This document shows, piece after piece, positions 56,479-64,000 of a DNA stretch of 64,000 nt (position 1 is the stretch's first letter; each line of letters begins with the position of its first letter). This stretch comes from JAIQFF01 sp963788505 (GTDB lineage Bacteria > Acidobacteriota > Terriglobia > Terriglobales > Acidobacteriaceae), in contig CAWBGY010000006.1 in assembly GCA_963788505.1 (NCBI GenBank), positions 186,001 through 250,000 of the forward strand, given 5' to 3'. The notes under the pieces are model-generated. The model worked only from the letters and a program-made list of their open reading frames with translations, made no database searches and was not told where the DNA came from. The position numbers and the translations under genes were made by a program.

Positions 56479-57789
56479 ATGAAGTTCCATCTCCTCACGG
56501 CTGGCGGGTTCGTTCTGTTGGCGGGCGCTTTCACCGTCCCCGCGATTTCTGCGCAGTTCAAAATTGCAACGCCCTCAAAGGGCTATTCGTTCACCATCTC
56601 AACCGCACAGCCCTGGACTGATACTGGAGTGGACTTGCATCCGGGCGAAGTTTTGCAGATAAACGCCAGTTCAGGCGAAAACTGCGATCCGGCGGGAGTG
56701 AGCGGTTCCGCCAGCACTGGACTGCCCGTAGTCTCAGCCCCGGCCGGAGCGCTGATCGCCAGGCTGCAGGCGCAGGGCGTGCCGGTCCTGGTCGGCAGCG
56801 GCCAGCAGCTTAAGGTTGAAGCGCCCGGCCACCTCTTCCTGGGAGTAAATGCGTCCGGCACACCACCCTGTGCCGGCAGCTTTGCGGTCAAGGTCAATGT
56901 CACTTCTGCGCCGGCGCCCGCCGGGCCTGTGGCCGGCAACTCGCTGACGTCCACTGCTTCGCCCGCTGCCGCGCAGCCTTCAGCCGTATCCACAGAAACG
57001 CAAAAGCCGGCGCAGGACATCAAGTCGAAACTGGCCAGCGCAGCCCAGGTTTTTCTCGCCGGACAATTCGGTACGGGCGCGAGCACCGCCTCAGCGTCGG
57101 CTGCTCCCGCGGGAAATGATGTGGTGTCGCCGACCTCGGCTACTACTGCCACCGCGCCAACTCCCGCGCTCAAGGTGTCGTCCGGCAGCCTGGATTCATC
57201 GCTGCAAAAAGATATCGACAGCCTGCCCCGGCGGGTGAACGATGAGTTCCAAAATCAGGGCGACATGGTGAACTTTGTCCTGATCGGCTCCGACCAACAG
57301 GTCAAGGACGCGCTGAACGCCGCCAACTGGCATGCGGCCGACATCGACACCAAGGAAGCGGTCCTGAAAGCCGTGCTACAGACTTACCAGAAGCAGGACT
57401 ATCTCCAGATGCCGATGAGCCAGCTCTACCTGTTCGGGCGCAAACAGGATTACGGATATGAACTAGCCCAGGCGTATTCCGTCGTAGCCAGCCGCCACCA
57501 TTTCCGGATATGGAAGGCGCCAACCACCTGGGACGGACAAACCATGTGGGCAGGCGCAGGCACCCACGACATCGGATTCGAAAAAGACCAGCGCAATGGA
57601 AAAGTGACCCACAAGATCGACCCGGCGGTCGATGGCGAGCGCGACAACATCGGCCAGACCCTGCAGGCCTCCGGCAAGGTCAAGAGCCTGTACTACTATC
57701 TCCCGCCCAACCCGGTGCAGGGAGCCAAAAACGCCACCGGCGGCGGCTATCATTCCGACGGGCGCATTCTGGTGGTGGTGCTGCAGTAG
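56479..57789 (+). CDS. Exported LssY C-terminal-domain protein with lectin-like N-terminus
   Basis: ATG 56479 opens a signal peptide (MKFHLLTAGGFVLLAGAFTVPAISAQ). Residues about 30-145 are beta-rich and resemble the LecA/PA-IL calcium lectin (WTDTGVDLHPGEVLQINASSG; GALIARLQAQGVPVLVGSGQQLKVEAPGHLFLGVN), but calcium-binding residues are not confirmed. A low-complexity serine/threonine/alanine linker follows (to about residue 245), then the LssY_C domain (LPRRVNDEFQNQGDMVNFVLIGSDQQVKDAL; QTYQKQDYLQMPMSQLYLFGRKQDYGYELAQAY; TMWAGAGTHDIGFEKDQRNGKVTHKIDPAVDGERDNIGQTL). LssY_C is linked to lipid/undecaprenol phosphatase and DedA proteins elsewhere; the function of the isolated domain is unknown. Confidence 0.82.
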   Translation: MKFHLLTAGGFVLLAGAFTVPAISAQFKIATPSKGYSFTISTAQPWTDTGVDLHPGEVLQINASSGENCDPAGVSGSASTGLPVVSAPAGALIARLQAQGVPVLVGSGQQLKVEAPGHLFLGVNASGTPPCAGSFAVKVNVTSAPAPAGPVAGNSLTSTASPAAAQPSAVSTETQKPAQDIKSKLASAAQVFLAGQFGTGASTASASAAPAGNDVVSPTSATTATAPTPALKVSSGSLDSSLQKDIDSLPRRVNDEFQNQGDMVNFVLIGSDQQVKDALNAANWHAADIDTKEAVLKAVLQTYQKQDYLQMPMSQLYLFGRKQDYGYELAQAYSVVASRHHFRIWKAPTTWDGQTMWAGAGTHDIGFEKDQRNGKVTHKIDPAVDGERDNIGQTLQASGKVKSLYYYLPPNPVQGAKNATGGGYHSDGRILVVVLQ

Positions 57790-57793
57790 CTCC

Positions 57794-57948
57794 GGCGTCG
57801 GACGTCGGACTTCAGACCTCGGGCGTTGGATCTCTAGCTTTGGGGCTTGGACGTCAGGCTCTGACCAGAACGGGGTTTGATAGTGGTGCTGTGAGGGCAC
57901 GACTTCAGTCGTGCCGCTTCAGTCCCGATACCAACGGGCTTTAGCCCC
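57794..57948. repeat. GTCGGAC-type tandem array and GGGCACGACTTCAGTCGTGCC hairpin in a gap
   Basis: The gap 57790-58058 has no gene. It begins with degenerate gtcggac/cttcagacc units (57794-57865) related to the array at 23516, then a perfect hairpin gggcacgac-ttca-gtcgtgcc (about 57895-57915) and gggctttagccc (about 57939-57950). The latter two belong to the same kind of hairpin words as the other families. Confidence 0.6.
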
Positions 57949-58058
57949 TGGGGTTCGTCCGGGGGACTTGAGGAACGGTCCGAGCGACGCTACTTCCGCG
58001 ATATTTCTCTCGAACATCCCCGCCGCCCAAGAGCTTGGACGGGCACCCTCTGTCTTGC

Positions 58059-60893
58059 CTACTGCAGCTTGGCGTACTCCGCCTTGACCTCGCGCAGCTC
58101 GGGAACGTCCGGATCGGCGTCCTTCCACAACCCGAGAAAATCCTGATAAGCCAACCGCGCGCGCGCCTTGTCGCCCGCCATGACATAAGCGCGTGCCAGG
58201 CCAATTTTGGCCAGCGGCATAATGGGATCAATGGTGATCACATTTTTCAAGTCCAGCATCCGCTGAAACGCCTGTACGGCGTCGCTACCGCGCCCGGCTT
58301 TGAGATACGCATTCCCGCGAACATAGAGCACACCCGAATTCGCGCGCGCGTACACCAGGGCACCGTCGAGCAGGTCAATCGCCTTGCCGGGATCGCCACG
58401 ATTCAGTTCAATCTGTGCCTTGATCAACGGTACGGCGACGAATTGCACCAGGGTATCGAAAGGGCGCTTAGTGGCCACATCGTCCGCAAGCTTTGCAGCG
58501 CGCGCGTTTTCGCCAGCGATGGCCAGGGCAATCGCGCAGTTGAGCACAACGTTGGGAGACTGGGACACCTTCAAGGCTTGCGCTACATCTTCCAGGGCGC
58601 GAGGCTGGTTCAGGAAAGTGGCCTCGGTAAACGCTTCTTGCGAATATTCGCTGGCCACAGCTTCCTTGAGGCCAAGACGTTCGGCCGCTTCTCTCTGCTT
58701 CTGTCCAAAGCTCCGCCCCGCCTTCACCTGCCCGGCATAGGCGGCCATCGCCGATCGGAGCCCGGTCACCTGGAATTCCCCCTGGGGATCGTTTTTCATG
58801 GCATCCAGTTCGCGCTCCGTGGCGTCCTGGTCGCTCTGCAGCCACGCGATTATGGCCAATGAGGAATGGGCTATCGCAGCACCCGCCTTGTGCTGCAAGG
58901 CTTCGTTGAAGGTTGCCTTGGCCTCGTCGAGCCGATTCAAGCCCCCATAGGCAAAACCCACGTTCGAGTATCCGCTCGTGCTGCCGGGGTCGAGCTGAAC
59001 CGCCTTGCGCGCGTTATCCAACGCGTTCTCGTACTGTCCCATCATGTTGTAGACCACCGCCAGATTGTTATAGGGAGTCGAGTCTCGTGGATAAGTCTGC
59101 TTGTAAAGTTCGAGGGCGGTAATGCCTTTGTCGAGCTGTCCGGAATCCACGTAGTAGTGCGACATGATGTACAGCTTTTCATGCTCGCTGGCCCGGTCCC
59201 GCAGCTCAAACGCTTTCTGCCGGTTGGCTTCCGCCAGTTCGCTTTGGCCCAGATTGGTGTACACCGTGCCCAGGCGGGCATACGCCATGGCGAAATTCGG
59301 GTCCAGTTCCACGGCGCGCTGGTAGAGCGGCAGAGCGGACAGTTCATTGAACGTCTGATGCTTCATGTCTCCCAGGCTGAACGCCTTGAGCGCCTCGAGC
59401 GACGAGGTGGTGGCCTCCGACAGCGGTTTGTCGTACTTCTGCACCGAGGCCAGCGATTCTCCCAGCTTTTTCCGCAAACTTGAGCCGGCCTGATGCAACG
59501 CATTCAGCACCGATTCCTTGCTCGACGCCTGCACCTCTTCCCGGTCCAGGGATTCTCCCGTGCCGGCATTTACCGCATCCAGAGTGATCACATACTGGCT
59601 GCCCAGATTGGCGATCGAACCGGTCAGCATGGCCTTGATGCCGGCGCGCTGGCAGATCTCATGTCCCACATCGCTGGTGATGCGCTCATCCGGGGAGCGT
59701 CCCATGAACTGCAGGGTCTGCCTCACCTTTTGTTCGGGAAAGACATTCAGATAGGGTGACTGCCCCAGATCGACGGCCAGCGCTTTCTTGAGCGTGCCGT
59801 CGAAAACCGGGTCGGCCGTGGTATTGACAAAATCGGTGAGCAGAATCTCGTCCCGCTCCGACATCACCGCCCGGGTCCGGCGCAGGAAGAGCGTCATCGC
59901 CAGTCCCACCACGGCCGCCGCCACAATCGCCATGACCACCAGATTCCAGACCCGGCCCGGCTTCCGGTCGCGCGGCGCCCGCAGCGTGGCGGAACTCGAG
60001 GCTGCCGAAATCAGGCCGGAGTCGGTGTCGCGCTTCAGGCGCTTCAGGTCCGCCCGCACTTCCGCCGCGCTCTGGTAGCGCAGGTCGCGGTCTTTCTCCA
60101 GCAGTTTGGTGATGATCTCTTCCAGTTGCAGCGGCACGTCAGGATTCAGACGCACCGGCAATACCGGAGGACGGTTCAAAATGGCTTCGAAGATGACGGG
60201 AGACGTGTCGCCGCGAAAAGGCAGCGCCCCCGTTGTCATCTCATAAAGCACCGCGCCGAAGGAAAACAGGTCGGTGCGCGTATCCAGTTCCTTGCCTCGC
60301 GCCTGCTCGGGAGACATGTAGGCTACGGTTCCGACGGTGGAGCCCGGGCTGGTGAGCAGTTCCTCATCCACGGTTACCTCGGACCCGGCGGTATCCCCGC
60401 CCAGTACGGCTCCCGCCTTGACCGTCTTTTTCGCCAGTCCGAAATCCAGCACTTTGGCCTGGTTGCGGTTGGTGACAAAGATGTTGGCGGGCTTGATGTC
60501 ACGATGAATGATGCCCTTGGAGTGGGCGGCCTCGAGCGCGTCGGCGATCTGGATGGCCAACTCGAGCAACACATCCATCTCCAGCGGCTGCTTCCCGATT
60601 CGCTGCTTAAGGGTCCGGCCCTCCAGCAGTTCCATGGCGATGAAATAGCGGCCGCCGGCCTGCCCGATCTCATAGATGGTGCAGATATTAGGGTGGTTCA
60701 GAGCCGACGCTGCCCGGGCTTCACGCTGTAAGCGCTCCATCGCCAGCGGGTCGCTCTCCAGTTCACCGGGAAGGAACTTCAGCGCCACGTGCCGGCCGAG
60801 GTTGAGGTCCTCGGCCTCATACACAACCCCCATGCCCCCGCCGCCAAGCTGGTGCAGAATGCGGTAGTGGGAGATGGTTTCGTCTGTGATCAA
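58059..60893 (-). CDS. Serine/threonine protein kinase with TPR repeats, membrane-spanning
   Basis: This Hanks-type kinase of about 944 residues has HYRILHQLGGGGMGVVYEAED with the glycine-rich loop, VALKFLP lysine, IIHRDIKPANIFVTN (catalytic loop), VLDFGLAKK (DFG) and APE-like GTVAYMSPEQARG. A membrane helix (RVWNLVVMAIVAAAVVGLAMTLFL) at about residue 325 is followed by a large extracytoplasmic half rich in TPRs (AYARLGTVYTNLGQSELAEANRQ; PYNNLAVVYNMMGQYENALDNARK). TTG 60893 with a GGAG site at 7-nt distance is the favoured start (ITDETISHYRI); the frame is open to ATG 60947. It is the only kinase here, so targets are unknown. Acidobacteria often encode dozens of such proteins. Confidence 0.93.
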   Translation of the reverse strand: MITDETISHYRILHQLGGGGMGVVYEAEDLNLGRHVALKFLPGELESDPLAMERLQREARAASALNHPNICTIYEIGQAGGRYFIAMELLEGRTLKQRIGKQPLEMDVLLELAIQIADALEAAHSKGIIHRDIKPANIFVTNRNQAKVLDFGLAKKTVKAGAVLGGDTAGSEVTVDEELLTSPGSTVGTVAYMSPEQARGKELDTRTDLFSFGAVLYEMTTGALPFRGDTSPVIFEAILNRPPVLPVRLNPDVPLQLEEIITKLLEKDRDLRYQSAAEVRADLKRLKRDTDSGLISAASSSATLRAPRDRKPGRVWNLVVMAIVAAAVVGLAMTLFLRRTRAVMSERDEILLTDFVNTTADPVFDGTLKKALAVDLGQSPYLNVFPEQKVRQTLQFMGRSPDERITSDVGHEICQRAGIKAMLTGSIANLGSQYVITLDAVNAGTGESLDREEVQASSKESVLNALHQAGSSLRKKLGESLASVQKYDKPLSEATTSSLEALKAFSLGDMKHQTFNELSALPLYQRAVELDPNFAMAYARLGTVYTNLGQSELAEANRQKAFELRDRASEHEKLYIMSHYYVDSGQLDKGITALELYKQTYPRDSTPYNNLAVVYNMMGQYENALDNARKAVQLDPGSTSGYSNVGFAYGGLNRLDEAKATFNEALQHKAGAAIAHSSLAIIAWLQSDQDATERELDAMKNDPQGEFQVTGLRSAMAAYAGQVKAGRSFGQKQREAAERLGLKEAVASEYSQEAFTEATFLNQPRALEDVAQALKVSQSPNVVLNCAIALAIAGENARAAKLADDVATKRPFDTLVQFVAVPLIKAQIELNRGDPGKAIDLLDGALVYARANSGVLYVRGNAYLKAGRGSDAVQAFQRMLDLKNVITIDPIMPLAKIGLARAYVMAGDKARARLAYQDFLGLWKDADPDVPELREVKAEYAKLQ

Positions 60894-61087
60894 CAGCAAG
60901 CTCCAAAATGATTTTCCGATGGTAGGCTGCGCCCAACGGCAAGTCAATGTGAAGGCGAGTCTAGACAGTGCTCAACAATTGTTATCCCGATAACAGCACC
61001 CGGAAAATAGAGAGACAACGACCCAGGAAGATACGCAGTCTCGACTGTTTTTGTTCAGGGTTGGGACTGCTGAAAATCAGGATCGCA

Positions 61088-62353
61088 CTAGAACCGCCAG
61101 AGCAGCAGCGCGATGGTCGCTGCGGCGACGAGCGCGGTGGCGATCAGATACCCGTGAGCTCGCACCCAACTGGGGTCGGAATCATCGAGTCCACCGAAGA
61201 ATTCAGAAGGGTTGGACACGCTGGCGTCTACGTCCGGGGTGGCCGCCTCGCAATCCAGGCATAGCCTTCGCCCCTCGGATACAGGGAAGCCGCAAGTTTC
61301 ACATCTTCGGAGATTCCCGAACGCGATGGTCGTGATCGGAGCGGACAGTTCTTCTTCAGCTCGCTGGCCGTGAGCCGCCGTCAGCTCGGTCGTCTCTTCC
61401 GGCGAAGGGATCACCACCAGCGCCGGCGTGGCATTAGATGGCCCGTTTGGCGCTGCCGTTCCGGTCGCAGCCGCAGTCGCGGTCTCGCTCTTAGTCTCGG
61501 TCTCGGTGTCGATCTCGCTCTCAGTCTCGTACTCGGTCCCGGTCTCGGTCTGGATCTCGGCCTTGGTCTCTGGCATCCGCTCTTCAGTTCGCGAAAGACT
61601 GCTGCCCAGTTGGTAGGCCAAAATCTCTGGCCCGGCCTCTGACATGACTGCGGCCTCAATCCCGGGCTGTCCCAATTCCTTTTCGGCGCGCCGGGCCGCT
61701 TCCGCATGTTCCACCGCCGTCTGTATCATTTCTGTCAGACGAGTCAAAGCCACAAAGTCCCGTTCTTCAAAAGCACGGGGCCGGCCAGACAGCAGTTCGA
61801 ACACGCCGTACACTTCCTCCCCGCGTACCAGGGGCATCACCACCACCGACGCAATGCCGAACGCGCGACAACTATCGCGGTTTACCCGCGGATCGTTCTC
61901 CGCGTCGTCGCAACGCAGAATCTGGCGGGTGCGCACGCTCTCCGCCGATAGACCTGAATCAGTCTGCAGGTGGGCTCCGAGCTCCGGCGCCGACGGGCCG
62001 GAACTGGCGCAGCACACCATGGTTTCGCCGTCGCGCAACGCGATGGCGGCTCCCGAGGCTCCGGTAATGTATTGGGCGCGCTCCGCCAGCAACTGCAGCG
62101 TGGCATCCAGGTCCCGCTGGGCCATCGCGCTCAGGGACTTGCCGCCATCTTCGCCGGGAAAACGCAAGGCCTGGTGCACAACCGCCATTGTGGCTGCATG
62201 ATTGGGGAGGGCTGGATTAGAAGAGACGAGATTCGACGAGACAAGATTCGGCGGGACAGGTTCCGGCCCTGCCTGGGAAGGACTGTTGTCCAGGATGGAG
62301 TAATAATCCATGCAAAAATTTAGAGAGATCTCTAATTCGGAGTTTCGCTCCAC
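61088..62353 (-). CDS. GAF-domain protein with acidic repeat, zinc ribbon and C-terminal membrane anchor
   Basis: The GAF domain covers about residues 80-215 (LDATLQLLAERAQYITGASGAAIAL; IASVVVMPLVRGEEVYGVFELLSGRPRAFEERDFVALTRL). A low-complexity acidic stretch (TETGTEYETESEIDTETETKSET) follows, encoded by near-hexamer gtctcg repeats (about 61480-61570). Then there is a zinc ribbon (CETCGFPVSEGRRLCLDCE) and a final membrane helix (LIATALVAAATIALLLW). GAF domains bind small molecules. A tail anchor and zinc ribbon suggest a membrane-tethered sensor. ATG 62311 is an alternative start. The protein as a whole is not a recognised family. Confidence 0.75.
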   Translation of the reverse strand: MERNSELEISLNFCMDYYSILDNSPSQAGPEPVPPNLVSSNLVSSNPALPNHAATMAVVHQALRFPGEDGGKSLSAMAQRDLDATLQLLAERAQYITGASGAAIALRDGETMVCCASSGPSAPELGAHLQTDSGLSAESVRTRQILRCDDAENDPRVNRDSCRAFGIASVVVMPLVRGEEVYGVFELLSGRPRAFEERDFVALTRLTEMIQTAVEHAEAARRAEKELGQPGIEAAVMSEAGPEILAYQLGSSLSRTEERMPETKAEIQTETGTEYETESEIDTETETKSETATAAATGTAAPNGPSNATPALVVIPSPEETTELTAAHGQRAEEELSAPITTIAFGNLRRCETCGFPVSEGRRLCLDCEAATPDVDASVSNPSEFFGGLDDSDPSWVRAHGYLIATALVAAATIALLLWRF

Positions 62354-62393
62354 CCAGTTGTAGTGTCAAGGAGAAACCCACAAGTGCTAGTCC

Positions 62394-62852
62394 TTATGAG
62401 CTGAGCGAGTCCCCGACCCGGATCGCGCCTCGAGCCAGGATTTGCGCGCGCAATCCGCCGCGATGACGTAATCCCTTGATGACCTGACGTCCCGTCAGGC
62501 GCTGCAGGTGATCGCAAGGCTCGCACAGGCGAATGCCATGAGCTTTGACCTCGCCAATCTGGAAATCCCGCCCTACGAGATGGTTCAGCGCGACTCCACG
62601 TGTGACCAGATTGCGCCGCGCGTCCGCCGGGGCGAGTTCTACGTTGTATTCGCGCTGCAAGGCTTCAATGGCTTCGGCTTCGATCAGAGTCAGTTCGAAG
62701 TCCGGCTCAGGCTTGGAGAATGTTCCCTTGCCCAAGGCGTACCGGTCTCCTTCCAACCCGACTCCGGGAATGGCGACAACTTCCTTCACGGAAAGCATGG
62801 GAGCCTCGGCAGCGGGGGCGATGTAGATGAATTCTACGGTTCCCGTGTTCAT
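62394..62852 (-). CDS. MOSC-domain protein
   Basis: The 152-residue product resembles the MOSC (molybdenum cofactor sulfurase C-terminal) domain: GVGLEGDRYALGKGTF, LTLIEAEAIEAL, RRNLVTRGVALNHLVGRDFQIG and CEPCDHLQRL with the conserved cysteine. MOSC proteins bind sulfur or molybdopterin-like ligands and reduce N-hydroxylated compounds. This suggests a link to the molybdenum hydroxylase of the operon at 3344, but no proximity supports it. It lies between the GAF gene and the aminotransferase on the same strand. Confidence 0.9.
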   Translation of the reverse strand: MNTGTVEFIYIAPAAEAPMLSVKEVVAIPGVGLEGDRYALGKGTFSKPEPDFELTLIEAEAIEALQREYNVELAPADARRNLVTRGVALNHLVGRDFQIGEVKAHGIRLCEPCDHLQRLTGRQVIKGLRHRGGLRAQILARGAIRVGDSLSS

Positions 62853-62872
62853 GATGACTTTTCCTGTGACGG

Positions 62873-62899
62873 AGGGACGGGCGGTGACGCCCGTCCTCC
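62873..62899. repeat. Single hairpin of the GACGGGCG family
   Basis: gaggGACGGGCG-gtga-CGCCCGTCctc between the MOSC gene start and the aminotransferase stop codon. It lies 8 bp after the aminotransferase stop (on the minus strand) and is a partial copy of the element at 56336-56394. Confidence 0.65.
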
Positions 62900-62906
62900 A
62901 TCAGCG

Positions 62907-64000
62907 CTACTGCGCGCTCTTACCGGCCAGAGTGATGCACTCGTCGAGCACATCGACCGCGACGTCGGCTTCTTCCTTGCTGACCACCAGCGCCGGGGCG
63001 ATGCGGATGGTGCTGGGGCCGCAGCCCAGAAACAGCACGCCGCGTTCGAAGGCCAGCTCGATGATGCGGTCGCGCTCGTCCGCGCCATACTGCTTGGTCT
63101 TCTTGTCCTTGACGATTTCAACGCCGACCATCAACCCGCGGCCCCGCACATCGCCCACCAGTTTATGCTTGCGCGGCCAGTCCGCCATGCGTTTCAGCAT
63201 GTGGTTGCCCACCTCGGTGGAGTTCGCCAGCAGGTGTTCCTTCTCGATAACATCGAGCGTGGCCAGCGCGGCCGCGATGCAGACGGGATTGCCGCCAAAG
63301 GTGGAAGCATGCGAGCCCGGCACCCAGTCCATGATGTCAGCGCGGCTCATCATGACGCCGAGCGGCATGCCGGAAGCGATGCCCTTTGCCATGCATACAA
63401 TGTCGGGATGCACGCCGGTGTGCTCAATCGCCCACCATTTGCCGGTTCGGCCGGCGCCGCTCTGGACCTCGTCCGCCACCAGCAGAATGCCGTACTTGTC
63501 ACAAATCCGGCGCAGCTCCTGCATGAATACGGTAGGGGCGACGACGTAGCCGCCCTCGCCTTGCACCGGCTCGACGAAAATGGCCGCTACTTCTTCGGGA
63601 GGCAGAATCGTCTTGAACAGCTTGTCCTCGATGTAGCGGGCACAGCCCAGCGCGAACGCCTCGGCATCCTGCGCCCCGCCTTCGCATCCGCGATACACAT
63701 CGGGATAGCGAACGTGAGTTACACCCGGGACCCCGGGGCCGAAGCGGCGTTTCTGCTGCGGCTTGGAGGCGGTCAGCGAGAGCGCTCCCATGGTGCGGCC
63801 GTGAAATGCGCCCAGGAAGGCAATCACGTTCTGCCGCTTGGTGTGATAGCGGGCCAGTTTGAGCGCGGCTTCGACCGCCTCGGCACCAGAGTTGCCGTAG
63901 TAAATCCGGTGCGGCCCGGGCATGGGCGCGATTTTGGACAGCCGCTCCGCCAGGGTCACCATGCTCTCGTAGTAAAAATCGGTGCCCGACATGTGGATCA
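62907..64000 (-). CDS. Class III aminotransferase (acetylornithine/4-aminobutyrate type), partial
   Basis: The frame is open through the window edge at 64000, so the N-terminus is missing. Visible are GNSGAEAVEAALKLARYHT, FLGAFHGRTMGALSLTAS, EPVQGEGGYVV, LVADEVQSGAGRTGKWWA and the PLP lysine in CMAKGIASGMPLGVMMS, which define a PLP-dependent class III aminotransferase. Acetylornithine and 4-aminobutyrate aminotransferases belong here; the substrate cannot be decided without the N-terminus. It is followed by a GACGGGCG-type hairpin and the MOSC gene. Confidence 0.93.
   Translation of the reverse strand, partial: IHMSGTDFYYESMVTLAERLSKIAPMPGPHRIYYGNSGAEAVEAALKLARYHTKRQNVIAFLGAFHGRTMGALSLTASKPQQKRRFGPGVPGVTHVRYPDVYRGCEGGAQDAEAFALGCARYIEDKLFKTILPPEEVAAIFVEPVQGEGGYVVAPTVFMQELRRICDKYGILLVADEVQSGAGRTGKWWAIEHTGVHPDIVCMAKGIASGMPLGVMMSRADIMDWVPGSHASTFGGNPVCIAAALATLDVIEKEHLLANSTEVGNHMLKRMADWPRKHKLVGDVRGRGLMVGVEIVKDKKTKQYGADERDRIIELAFERGVLFLGCGPSTIRIAPALVVSKEEADVAVDVLDECITLAGKSAQ

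Noticed and set aside
11041..62899. CRISPR array
   Set aside because: The repeats are inverted, dispersed and not regularly spaced; no direct repeat-spacer pattern or cas gene is seen.

Overview
The window is bacterial chromosomal DNA of roughly 60% GC with densely packed genes on both strands. Gene content suggests a soil-type Acidobacteriota bacterium, probably Terriglobales/Koribacter-like. This rests on a Ser/Thr kinase fused to TPRs, Tat-exported sugar-isomerase-like and molybdenum-hydroxylase proteins, a PQQ-type dehydrogenase with cytochrome c, a DUF3106 protein, LpxC and other Gram-negative envelope genes, and many short dispersed inverted repeats. The taxonomic placement is inference; no rRNA or other taxonomic marker was compared.

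Layout. 1-3.2 kb: the N-terminal part of an IS110-type transposase that runs into a dispersed repeat, an exported DUF6438/ankyrin protein and an exported protein with a TonB-like C-terminus. 3.3-8.8 kb: a molybdenum hydroxylase operon (Tat-exported 2Fe-2S subunit, molybdopterin subunit, FAD subunit with a 1-nt frameshift, cytochrome b, unknown protein). 9-14.5 kb: ECF sigma factor with zinc-finger anti-sigma factor, DUF3106 protein, SulP transporter, gltX. 14.7-29.7 kb: a GGDEF/HD-GYP signalling protein, SDR oxidoreductase, lpxC, folK, HU, STAS and CBS proteins, an amidohydrolase, RidA and a second diguanylate cyclase. 29.9-38.6 kb: tRNA-Ile2(CAU), a peroxiredoxin whose peroxidatic cysteine codon is an in-frame TGA with a SECIS-like hairpin, a pilin-like protein, a cytochrome c/PQQ-dehydrogenase pair, envelope proteins, YggX and an LpxH-like phosphoesterase. 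38.7-42.4 kb: LysR regulator divergent from leuA-leuB. 42.5-55.5 kb: HD-GYP response regulator, rhomboid protease, EamA transporter, der (frame-interrupted in its linker), dinG, queD-queE-queC and a PilT-like ATPase. 55.6-64 kb: superoxide dismutase, LssY_C-domain protein, Ser/Thr kinase-TPR, GAF protein, MOSC protein and a class III aminotransferase that leaves the window.

Two features stand out. First, the probable selenocysteine peroxiredoxin at 30034-30636. Second, a set of intergenic inverted repeats that share one architecture but not one sequence: a short hairpin, often with a TCCT or CCCT loop, a spacer, then the inverted copy, often bounded by GTAGG/CCTAC-like ends. They sit directly behind stop codons, sometimes provide the stop codon, and related short repeats coincide with breaks in the IS110 gene, leuA and der.
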